Below are positions 5,800-11,813 of a stretch of DNA of 11,813 bases, piece by piece. The DNA is from Dehalococcoidia bacterium (lineage in GTDB: Bacteria; Chloroflexota; Dehalococcoidia; Dehalococcoidales; RBG-16-60-22): positions 1 to 11,813 of the forward strand of contig SOKS01000140.1 of NCBI GenBank assembly GCA_004375725.1, read 5' to 3'. Position 1 is the stretch's first letter, and each line of letters opens with the position of its first letter. Under the pieces are notes generated by a model. It did no database searches, was not told the origin of the DNA, and saw only the letters and a list, made by a program, of their open reading frames with translations. Position numbers and translations under genes: made by a program.

Positions 5800-7503
5800 A
5801 TGGAAGTACCGACGAAAAGCGTAAAGAGAGACATCCTCAATATTCTGGTAGAAGCTGGAATCATCAAAGACGAACAATTACAGCGCGTCCAGGAACTGCA
5901 GCAAAAGACGGGCGACCGGATAGAACACATCCTGCTACAGCAGCGAATGGTCACCCAGCAGCAACTGGCCTTTTTTATTGGCCTGCAGCTGGGAATACCA
6001 TTCATCAACTTGAGAAGAGAAGGCATAAAGACCGATGCGATAAAATTGATCCCTGAATCTGTAGCCAGGAAATATGGCGTAATCCCGGTGGAGGAAAAAG
6101 ACGGGGCCATTGTGGTCGCTATGGAAGACCCCAAGGACATCGAGGCGATTGAAGACCTGGCCGCGATAACCATGAAAAGAATTGAGCCGGTAATCGGCAC
6201 GGCTCAGGACATTCAGGAAATGAGCGATCTCAACTACCGCATCGGTGGCGAGCTTGAGGAACAGCTGAGTCAGATTCCCACGCGGTATCGCGGCAGTGCC
6301 GGACTGAGAGAGGCACGGGTTTCGCCGGAAGCAATCGCGCAAGCCCCGGTAGTGCGTGCCATTGACCTGCTGATAAAACAGGCGGTACGGGACCGGGCCT
6401 CGGATGTGCATGTCGAACCACAGGAAGACAGGTTGCGCGTTAGATACCGGATTGACGGCATTCTGGCCGAAGTAATGGCCCTACCGCTCAGCGTGCATGC
6501 GCCGCTGCTTTCCCGTGTGAAAATCATGGCCTCGTTGAACATCGCCGAGCGCCGTCGCCCTCAGGATGGCCAGATCACCTTTGATATGGGTGACCGTGAG
6601 GTGGATATCCGCGTGGCCACTTCCAACACGATATACGGTGAAATGGCGGTGCTGAGAATACTTGACAAGACCTTTGCCTTCATGCCATTGCCGGAAATCG
6701 GTTTCCTGCCGGAAACGCTGGAGCGATACATGAGGATGCTGAAGGCGCCCTTTGGCATGATACTGATAAGCGGTCCGACCGGTTCCGGTAAAACGACCAC
6801 GCAGTACGCCTCGGTAAACACGATGGACTCCGTGGGGCGCAAAATTATCACCATTGAAGACCCGGTGGAATACCATTTTTCCAATATCAATCAGATGCAG
6901 GTGAATCCGACGGCAGGCGTCACCTTTGCCACCGGACTGAGAGCCACGATGCGGCTTGACCCTGATGTGATACTGGTCGGTGAGATACGTGATGCCGAGA
7001 CGGCCCAGATATCCACCCAGGCAGCCCTTACCGGCCACCTGGTGTTATCCTCAGTCCATGCCAATGATACCATAAGCACCGTCATCCGGATGATTGACCT
7101 TGGCATTGAGCCGTTCCTCATTTCCTCGGCGCTGATTGGTGTCATTGCCCAGAGAATGGTTCGCCGCGTCTGCCCCTACTGTTCGCGTCCAGCCGAAGTA
7201 GCCCCGGACGAGCGGGAAGCTTATGAAGAGGAAATGGGTGAAAAACGCTCTGAATTCATTATTGGCGCCGGCTGTAATTTCTGCGCTGGCACGGGTTATC
7301 TGGGGCGAACTGGCATCTTTGAAGTGTTAATAGTCAATGAGGCCATCCGCAGGATCATTGTCAAAGGCGCCGATTCCGATGAGATGCGCCAACAAGCCAA
7401 AAGTGATGGGATGGGCTCCCTGTGGCATGATGGGATGCTGAAAGTTAAAGAGGGAACTACCACTCCGTTCGAGGTCCTGCGTAACGTATTCTCAATTGGC
7501 TAA
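5800..7503 (+). CDS. pilB: Type IV pilus assembly (extension) ATPase PilB / GspE family
   Basis: This hexameric cytoplasmic ATPase powers pilin polymerisation by turning the platform protein PilC. The order is textbook. An N-terminal T2SSE_N/MshEN-like region spans about 10-140. The second N-domain contains RASDVHVEP (199-207) and RYRIDG (215-220). Walker A is GPTGSGKT (325-332, Lys331), the Asp box IITIEDPVEY (349-358, Glu353), Walker B PDVILVGEIRD (388-398, Glu395) and the His box TGHLVLSSVHAND (411-423, His413 and His420). A zinc tetracysteine, CPYC (458-461) and CNFC (492-495), marks PilB/GspE and argues against the retraction ATPase PilT. Length 567 aa is typical. The c-di-GMP-binding glycines and arginines of the N-terminal region look degenerate. 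ATG start, GGGGGG 7 nt upstream. pilC follows after 10 nt, so the two are cotranscribed. Confidence 0.96.
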   Translation: MEVPTKSVKRDILNILVEAGIIKDEQLQRVQELQQKTGDRIEHILLQQRMVTQQQLAFFIGLQLGIPFINLRREGIKTDAIKLIPESVARKYGVIPVEEKDGAIVVAMEDPKDIEAIEDLAAITMKRIEPVIGTAQDIQEMSDLNYRIGGELEEQLSQIPTRYRGSAGLREARVSPEAIAQAPVVRAIDLLIKQAVRDRASDVHVEPQEDRLRVRYRIDGILAEVMALPLSVHAPLLSRVKIMASLNIAERRRPQDGQITFDMGDREVDIRVATSNTIYGEMAVLRILDKTFAFMPLPEIGFLPETLERYMRMLKAPFGMILISGPTGSGKTTTQYASVNTMDSVGRKIITIEDPVEYHFSNINQMQVNPTAGVTFATGLRATMRLDPDVILVGEIRDAETAQISTQAALTGHLVLSSVHANDTISTVIRMIDLGIEPFLISSALIGVIAQRMVRRVCPYCSRPAEVAPDEREAYEEEMGEKRSEFIIGAGCNFCAGTGYLGRTGIFEVLIVNEAIRRIIVKGADSDEMRQQAKSDGMGSLWHDGMLKVKEGTTTPFEVLRNVFSIG

Positions 7504-7504
7504 A

Positions 7505-7509
7505 GGGGG
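7505..7509 (+). promoter_or_regulatory. Ribosome binding site setting the pilC start
   Basis: AAAGGGGGA lies immediately after the pilB stop, with the G-run 4 nt before ATG 7514. It favours this ATG over the in-frame TTG at 7496, which would overlap the end of pilB and has no comparable site. Confidence 0.65.
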
Positions 7510-7513
7510 AACA

Positions 7514-8767
7514 ATGGCGGGGACGATTGAGACGCCCAGAAAACAGAAAGATATTACCTTCCGCTACGTAGCTTCCACCAGACAAGGTAATCTGGTAAAA
7601 GGCAATATCAAGGCGCCAAGCGAGATTGCCGCAGAGCGCCTTCTCATCGAAAAGGGGTACATTCCGGAGCATGTTGAAGTCAAACCTTCAATGTTCAGCC
7701 TGGAAGAGGCATTTCCCACCCTCTTCCAGGTAAAGTCCCGTGATGTTATCGTTTTCTCACGTCAGCTGGCCACATTGCTGCGCTCGGGCATTTCACTGCT
7801 GCCATCGCTGGAAATCCTGCGGGAACAGGTGGCCAGTAGCCGCGCTTTCAGGAGCATTTTATCCAGCATTGTAAATGATATTCGTTCCGGTGGTTCGTTC
7901 TCACAGGCCATAAAAAAGCAACCCAAGGCTTTCAGCGAGATTTACTGCCGCACCATTGCCGTTGGCGAAGAGACAGGTAATCTGGACACGGTACTCCACC
8001 AGATGGCGGATTATATGGAACAGCAGACAGGAATGGCTCAGAAGGTAAAAAAAGCACTGACCTACCCGATAATGGTCATGGGAGTCGGTGTCGTCGTGGT
8101 TATCATGATGATTACCGTGGTGATGCCCCAGATGCTCGGCATGTTTACCGCGATGAATGTGGAACTGCCATTACCCACCCGAATTCTCATCGCGGTTACT
8201 AATTTCGCTCAAGATTATACCCTTTATATTCTCGTCGCCGGTTCGGTCGGCTTTGCGGTAATACTCTGGATGGTAAAAAGGCCGTCCGGAAGGCGGATAT
8301 TAGACCGTCTACGTATCAGCATGCCGATTATCGGACCTCCGGCTCTCATGTCAGAACTGGGACGCTTTGCCAGAACACTCTCCGTGATGATCAGCGCCGG
8401 GCTCAAACTGCAGGAAACAATGGAGTTGCTGCCACAGGCGACCACCAATATTGTCTTTCGTGATGCCTTGAACAAGGTCAACGAGCGGTTGCTCCTCGGC
8501 GAAGGATTATCCGCGCCGATGACCCGAATCGGCCTGTTTCCGCCGCTGCTCGTGCAGATGGTTGCCGTGGGAGAGGAAAGTAACACTCTCGACTTTACCA
8601 TGGGGGTGGTGGCTGATTTCTTTGAAACAGCCGCGGAAGAAAAAACAACCGCTATGGTGGGCATGATAGGACCCGTTAGCACCATCGGCATAGCCCTGAT
8701 GGTCGGCTTCATTGCCATGTCCGTTATCATGCCGATGTACGCACTCACCGGCGCCATCGGTGATTGA
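7514..8767 (+). CDS. pilC: Type IV pilus inner-membrane platform protein PilC / GspF family
   Basis: PilC is the polytopic membrane platform that couples PilB ATPase motion to pilin insertion. Two T2SSF domains are clear, at about residues 79-204 and 281-404. Each contains a diagnostic helix-turn motif: AVGEETGNLD (149-158) and AVGEESNTLD (351-360). Predicted membrane helices lie at about 186-206, 236-254 and 385-405. The N-terminal 70 residues form the soluble domain that normally meets PilB (FRYVASTRQGNLVKGNI). Length 417 aa is standard. The ATG at 7514 is chosen over the TTG at 7496 because of the G-rich Shine-Dalgarno 4 nt upstream and because it avoids overlapping pilB. GspF of type II secretion is the alternative name, but the PilM/PilN/PilO-like genes downstream favour a pilus. 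It is followed by a 224-nt gap. Confidence 0.95.
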   Translation: MAGTIETPRKQKDITFRYVASTRQGNLVKGNIKAPSEIAAERLLIEKGYIPEHVEVKPSMFSLEEAFPTLFQVKSRDVIVFSRQLATLLRSGISLLPSLEILREQVASSRAFRSILSSIVNDIRSGGSFSQAIKKQPKAFSEIYCRTIAVGEETGNLDTVLHQMADYMEQQTGMAQKVKKALTYPIMVMGVGVVVVIMMITVVMPQMLGMFTAMNVELPLPTRILIAVTNFAQDYTLYILVAGSVGFAVILWMVKRPSGRRILDRLRISMPIIGPPALMSELGRFARTLSVMISAGLKLQETMELLPQATTNIVFRDALNKVNERLLLGEGLSAPMTRIGLFPPLLVQMVAVGEESNTLDFTMGVVADFFETAAEEKTTAMVGMIGPVSTIGIALMVGFIAMSVIMPMYALTGAIGD

Positions 8768-8939
8768 CAGAAGGCAGTTCACCTATTACACTGGTGGCAG
8801 AATTTGGACCTTGTGTGACTTCAAAAGCTGAAAAATGGTGAGGGTGAAAATGCCCAGAGCTCGCTGAAGAGAGAGGCACCGGGGTCGCTTTTTCACTCAT
8901 TCAAACAATTCCTAGTAGTATAGCAGGTAATTAAGGGAG

Positions 8940-8945
8940 TATAAT
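8940..8945 (+). promoter_or_regulatory. Possible -10 box before the small membrane protein
   Basis: TATAAT matches the sigma-70 -10 consensus exactly and sits about 46 nt before the TTG start at 8992. No recognisable -35 box lies 16-18 nt upstream and there is no extended -10 TG, so this is only a candidate for an internal promoter serving the distal part of the cluster. Confidence 0.3.
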
Positions 8946-8979
8946 AATCTCAAGCCTATATCCACACTAACCGGGCGAT

Positions 8980-8985
8980 AGGAGG
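8980..8985 (+). promoter_or_regulatory. Ribosome binding site for a TTG start
   Basis: A perfect AGGAGG is 6 nt before TTG 8992. No ATG or GTG is available at a suitable distance, so this site fixes the start of the small membrane protein at a TTG codon. Confidence 0.75.
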
Positions 8986-8991
8986 AACAGA

Positions 8992-9387
8992 TTGAGCCAG
9001 GAGACAACGCCTGAGCTGGCAAGGGAAGAAATAAAGCGGGAAGCTGTCCAGAGGGCGAGGGAGAGGGCCAGAATTGCCAGATGGGATCTTGATGTGGCGG
9101 TATTTCTCTTTGCCGTACTGATCATCGTGATCATCCTGCTATTTCAAGACATTGGCATTGGGATTGTAGCGCCAGTAGCCATCTTTGGCCTGGTAATGGT
9201 CTGGATAGTTGGCTGGAGGCGTGGCCGGCAGTTATATCAGAGCTTCTACAATGAAGAGTTTGTCCGGTTAGAACGGGAATTAAAAACGGAAGAAGAGAAA
9301 GAAAAGAAAGAGAAGAGAATAGAAAAGACCATAGAAGAAACGGTTGAAGAGACGGTACAGCGGGCATTGCGCGAGAGGTTGAAATAA
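8992..9387 (+). CDS. Small two-helix membrane protein with charged coiled-coil tail, function unknown
   Basis: I cannot assign this 131-aa protein to a family. Residues 1-32 are a charged amphipathic helix (REEIKREAVQRARERARIAR). Two hydrophobic segments at about 33-51 and 56-75 are joined by a very short turn (FQDIGIG), giving a helical hairpin with both ends on the same, probably cytoplasmic, side. WRRGRQ just after the second helix agrees with the positive-inside rule. Residues 88-130 are Glu/Lys/Arg-rich and likely a coiled coil (EEKEKKEKRIEKTIEE). A strong AGGAGG 6 nt before TTG supports translation. It lies between pilC and the PilO-like gene in the same direction, with 224 and 75 nt gaps. 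An accessory or scaffold role in the pilus machine is inferred only from position and topology; an unrelated membrane protein is possible. Confidence 0.72.
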   Translation: MSQETTPELAREEIKREAVQRARERARIARWDLDVAVFLFAVLIIVIILLFQDIGIGIVAPVAIFGLVMVWIVGWRRGRQLYQSFYNEEFVRLERELKTEEEKEKKEKRIEKTIEETVEETVQRALRERLK

Positions 9388-9462
9388 TCAGGCATATTAT
9401 TTAGCCTGTAATTTAGGGTCGGATATTTAGTGGAGGCATGGTAGAACGGGGAGCAGGGTAGA

Positions 9463-10413
9463 ATGCAGGAATTACTGACCAGAATACGTCGCGTCGGTTT
9501 TATGGTTGTAATCGGTGTCTGCGTCATTATTTATATTGGGCTCGGCATTGTTTACATGCAGCAGGGGCCAAAACAGAAGGACCTTGAAGATAAAATTGAA
9601 AAGACTATGGCGGTGGTAAAAAAGCCTTTACCGAGCATGGAGCAGTTGCAGGCTAAATATGACGCCGTGAACGCGGCTCTGGAACCAATGGAGACGCCTG
9701 AGGTTCTGAAGGTAATTGTTGGTATCGCCAGAGAAAGCGGCATTGATGTCAATCCGGAAAGCGGCAAGTTTTACATTCCTCCGGCCAGTGGCTCCAAGCA
9801 GAAGGAAATGACTCAGCGTACCTACAGTGTTTTATCTTTTGATAATATCAGAGCACAGGGTGATTTTGATACCGTGATGAATTTTATATCCAATTTTGAC
9901 GCCGGCAGTACGCTGGAAACCATGATTGTCAGGAAAGTGGACCTTTCGTGGGTACAGATCAGCTTTGAGGAAGAAGAGGTGATGCGAAGAGCCGAATTCC
10001 GTGCGGTAATGCAGGCGGTGGCTGATATGATGAAAGACAACAATCTTGATGAGATTCCCAACCCGATAAATTTTGAGGGGGGAGTTGCGGTGAATGAATT
10101 GACCGCCTTTCCCGATGCTATTACTACAGCGGAGGGAAAGAAGTATACCGGAACAGGGACACCATCAGATGGTTATATACTCTATGAGCACGATCGAATT
10201 ACAGCTGATAACACTTCCGATTATCAGACAGTGAACTATATTGACAAACCCGTTACTGAATATTATTACACCTGTCAGGCAGATGGCACCGTCCGGCAGT
10301 TTGATGGACCTGAGATGGAAACGGCAACCGAGTATTATGGCAGCGAGGAGATTGTATTTGAGACTGTTGCCAAGTTAGCCGTTGACCTGTATACCATACA
10401 TGAAAAAGGGTAA
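9463..10413 (+). CDS. PilO-like type IV pilus alignment protein with C-terminal extension
   Basis: This 316-aa single-pass protein has the PilO/GspM layout. A short basic cytoplasmic N-terminus (LLTRIRR) is followed by one membrane helix at about 12-33 and a coiled-coil-prone stretch at about 36-75. A ferredoxin-like domain spans about 78-170, with VLKVIVGIARESGIDV and DNIRAQGDFDTVMNFISNFD resembling the strands and helix of PilO (the latter matches the GxY/GxFxxVxxFI pattern common in PilO). Residues 172-316 are an additional part not found in ordinary PilO of about 200 aa: a helix, then a Tyr/Thr/Gly-rich region with YYYTCQADGTVRQFDG and one Cys. PilO binds PilN outside the membrane and aligns the pilus machine. 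ATG start; AGGG at 9455-9458 is the nearest ribosome binding site. It precedes the PilM-PilN gene by 36 nt, the reverse of the usual M-N-O order. The PilO call is by topology and faint similarity. Confidence 0.62.
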   Translation: MQELLTRIRRVGFMVVIGVCVIIYIGLGIVYMQQGPKQKDLEDKIEKTMAVVKKPLPSMEQLQAKYDAVNAALEPMETPEVLKVIVGIARESGIDVNPESGKFYIPPASGSKQKEMTQRTYSVLSFDNIRAQGDFDTVMNFISNFDAGSTLETMIVRKVDLSWVQISFEEEEVMRRAEFRAVMQAVADMMKDNNLDEIPNPINFEGGVAVNELTAFPDAITTAEGKKYTGTGTPSDGYILYEHDRITADNTSDYQTVNYIDKPVTEYYYTCQADGTVRQFDGPEMETATEYYGSEEIVFETVAKLAVDLYTIHEKG

Positions 10414-10434
10414 CTGGCCTGGCAGCACTGCATT

Positions 10435-10440
10435 GAGGAG
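10435..10440 (+). promoter_or_regulatory. Ribosome binding site for the PilM-PilN gene
   Basis: GAGGAG lies 9 nt before TTG 10450 and 3 nt before an in-frame TTG at 10444. An in-frame TGA at 10441-10443 blocks any earlier start. The spacing favours 10450. The encoded protein differs by only two residues between the two choices. Confidence 0.6.
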
Positions 10441-10449
10441 TGATTGATT

Positions 10450-11813
10450 TTGGCGGAACAGAAAAAGGAAGCAAAATCTCAAAACGTCCTGGCTATTAAC
10501 CTGGGCACCGCGATTAGAAAGCTCTCAGAGGCGTTGCAGAGAGTGCTGGCGCGGCTGGTATCGGGCAATGTGGTTACCATTGACATCAGCCAGACTGGCG
10601 TCAGGATTATGGAGACGCGGGGCGGGGTGGTCAGAAGTTGGGCTGATGCCTCATTTAAGCCGGAAGAGGTGCAGACGGCCGCTCCAATGGGCGGGCATGC
10701 CCTGGGTACCATGGTCAGGCAACTGATGAATTCAAGTGGCATTAAAGCCAAGAGTGTCATCGTCAGCATAAGTGGTAGGTATACCGTTAGCCGTCTGATA
10801 CCCGTGTCCAACCTGCCGCCGGCACCAACGCTCGATGAATCGGTAAATGACATTGGTTCGACGATAATGCCCGTTCCCGCGGACGACCGCTACTTTTTCT
10901 GGCAGGCAGTCAATACCAGCGAGGGAGAGCGGCAGGTATTCATCACTGGTGTACCCAGATACATCATGGATGACCAGATAAAAGCCCTTAAAACTGTGGG
11001 TATCAACCCCCAAATCATCGAGCTCAAGGCGATGGCGCTGGCAAGAGTCGTGAATAAAGAGCAGGCTCTGATTTTCAATATAGAGCCCACTAATTACGAC
11101 ATTATCATCGTGGTTAAAGGTGTTCCCGAAGTCGTGCATTCACTGGCCTGGCGGCGGGATAACATGAGCCTCGAAGACGCGGCAGAATATCTGGCCACAA
11201 ACCTTGAGATGACGGTTGATTTTTACAACAGTAACCATCTTGATACGCCATTCGATACCACCAACCCACTTTACATCACCGGGGAAATGTCTGTGGAGCC
11301 GGAAATGATGGAGAAGCTGCAGGACAGGCTGGGGTTTAATATTGAACAACTGACACCGCCGCTGGAGTGCCCCGCTTTCTTGCCGATATCCCAGTACGCG
11401 GTGAATATCGGGCTTGCCATGCGTAAGGAAATACCCATGCGTGATAGCAATGGCGGAGCCGGCTTTTTCCCGCTCGATATGAATCTTCTTCCCCAGGCCT
11501 ATCAGCCCTGGCGCCCCACGGCCAACCATATCTATGCCGCCGTTATCCTCATAGCCGCCATTACTCTCATCTTCCCATTAATGGAGGCCACTGGTGAGGT
11601 CATGGGCAAGACGGTTGTTTTAGAGCAGGAGTCCGCGGTACTCGATAACCAGCTGGCGCTTATGAAAGTGGAAATAGAGAGACGTGAGCCAATGCAGAAA
11701 GCTGTCGGCGAGTACAATACACTTGTCACCAGAGAGGGGAGTTTCAGCGAGGACATCAGGGTGATTATGAAAGAGGCGGAGAAATTAGATGTTGCGGTGA
11801 GTGCCATCTCGCA
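10450..11813 (+). CDS. pilM: PilM-PilN fusion protein of the type IV pilus (3' end outside window)
   Basis: The open frame runs 454 codons to the window edge without a stop. Residues about 38-330 look like PilM, an actin-like (FtsA-fold) cytoplasmic protein. The first phosphate loop region VVTIDISQTGVRIMETRGG has Asp45, then come KSVIVSISGRY, VFITGVPRYIMDDQI, YDIIIVVKG and the terminal PISQYAVNIGLAMR typical of PilM. Instead of stopping, the frame continues through MNLLPQAYQPWRP (344-356). This matches the NLLP motif at the N-terminus of PilN, which normally binds PilM in trans. A membrane helix follows at about 361-377, then a coiled coil (residues about 385-440), as in PilN. PilM-PilN-PilO form the inner-membrane alignment complex. 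The fused order equals that of GspL in type II secretion. TTG start. The gene is not truncated by mutation as far as visible; it is cut only by the window. Confidence 0.85.
   Translation, partial: MAEQKKEAKSQNVLAINLGTAIRKLSEALQRVLARLVSGNVVTIDISQTGVRIMETRGGVVRSWADASFKPEEVQTAAPMGGHALGTMVRQLMNSSGIKAKSVIVSISGRYTVSRLIPVSNLPPAPTLDESVNDIGSTIMPVPADDRYFFWQAVNTSEGERQVFITGVPRYIMDDQIKALKTVGINPQIIELKAMALARVVNKEQALIFNIEPTNYDIIIVVKGVPEVVHSLAWRRDNMSLEDAAEYLATNLEMTVDFYNSNHLDTPFDTTNPLYITGEMSVEPEMMEKLQDRLGFNIEQLTPPLECPAFLPISQYAVNIGLAMRKEIPMRDSNGGAGFFPLDMNLLPQAYQPWRPTANHIYAAVILIAAITLIFPLMEATGEVMGKTVVLEQESAVLDNQLALMKVEIERREPMQKAVGEYNTLVTREGSFSEDIRVIMKEAEKLDVAVSAIS

Larger units (their letters stand above)
8768..8991. 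other. 224-nt non-coding gap after pilC
   Basis: No reading frame with a credible start is seen. One imperfect inverted repeat is present: GTGAAAATGC at 8844-8853 and GCTTTTTCAC at 8887-8896, nine of ten bases paired with a 33-nt loop. Its T-run is inside the stem, so it is not a normal intrinsic terminator. A perfect -10-like TATAAT lies at 8940-8945. I recognise no riboswitch or small RNA family. Confidence 0.5.

Noticed and set aside
6481..7038. 185-aa minus-strand open frame inside pilB
   Set aside because: It lies opposite the most conserved part of PilB (Walker A/B), and its composition is what reverse reading of that code gives.
7496..7513. TTG at 7496 as the pilC start
   Set aside because: It would overlap the pilB stop and lacks a ribosome binding site, while ATG 7514 has a G-rich site 4 nt upstream.
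8224..8757. 177-aa minus-strand open frame inside pilC
   Set aside because: A shadow of the hydrophobic PilC code, with no family likeness or start signal.
8844..8896. Intrinsic terminator after pilC
   Set aside because: The arms are far apart (33-nt loop), AT-rich, and the T-run is inside the stem instead of after it.
9389..9410. CAGGC/GCCTG hairpin after the small membrane protein
   Set aside because: Only five base pairs with a 10-nt loop and no T-run; too weak to call a terminator.
9438..9461. Seven-codon minicistron (ATG at 9438) ending 1 nt before the PilO-like start
   Set aside because: Its GGAGG is only 1 nt from the ATG, too close for normal initiation, and a frame this short arises easily by chance.
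1..11813. Mobile element, phage, CRISPR or defence system
   Set aside because: No transposase, integrase, long inverted or direct repeats, spacer arrays or nuclease-like genes were seen; all genes fit core metabolism or pilus assembly.

Overview
The window looks like chromosomal DNA of a free-living bacterium, most likely a member of the Chloroflexota (Dehalococcoidia-like). This assignment rests on the style of the GyrB C-terminus, the pairing of a homoserine dehydrogenase/threonine synthase operon with a membrane-anchored foldase, and a type IV pilus cluster lacking any outer-membrane secretin gene in view. It is an impression from recognised protein families, not a computed placement. There are no mobile elements, tRNAs, rRNAs or CRISPR arrays, and base composition looks even throughout.

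Layout. Positions 1-192 hold the 3' end of gyrB (+). It converges on a four-gene leftward operon at 4468-205 (-): a membrane-anchored SurA/PrsA-like foldase with two parvulin-like domains, homoserine dehydrogenase (hom), threonine synthase (thrC) and GTP cyclohydrolase I (folE). The genes are 17-29 nt apart. The 366-bp gap 4469-4834 is a divergent control region with one good sigma-70-type promoter facing each way and a dyad/second promoter candidate in the middle.

From 4835 to the right edge everything reads rightward and forms a type IV pilus (or related type II secretion-like) inner-membrane assembly module. In order: an acidic coiled-coil protein with an internal 4 x 24-nt tandem repeat and a globular C-terminal domain of unknown function; the extension ATPase PilB; the platform protein PilC; a small two-helix membrane protein with a charged coiled-coil tail; a PilO-like protein with an unusual C-terminal extension; and a long protein, cut by the window edge, in which an actin-like PilM part runs straight into a PilN-like membrane part. 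The fused PilM-PilN has the same domain order as GspL of type II secretion systems. No pilin, prepilin peptidase, PilT or secretin gene is visible; any would lie further right or elsewhere.

How the genes fit together. Hom and ThrC supply consecutive enzymes of the aspartate-to-threonine pathway, while FolE opens tetrahydrofolate/pterin synthesis and the foldase acts outside the membrane, so the left operon is functionally mixed. In the right cluster, PilB would power PilC in the membrane, and PilM-PilN with PilO would form the alignment complex that connects them. The two unrecognised proteins (4835-5719 and 8992-9387) are the best candidates for new parts of this machine.
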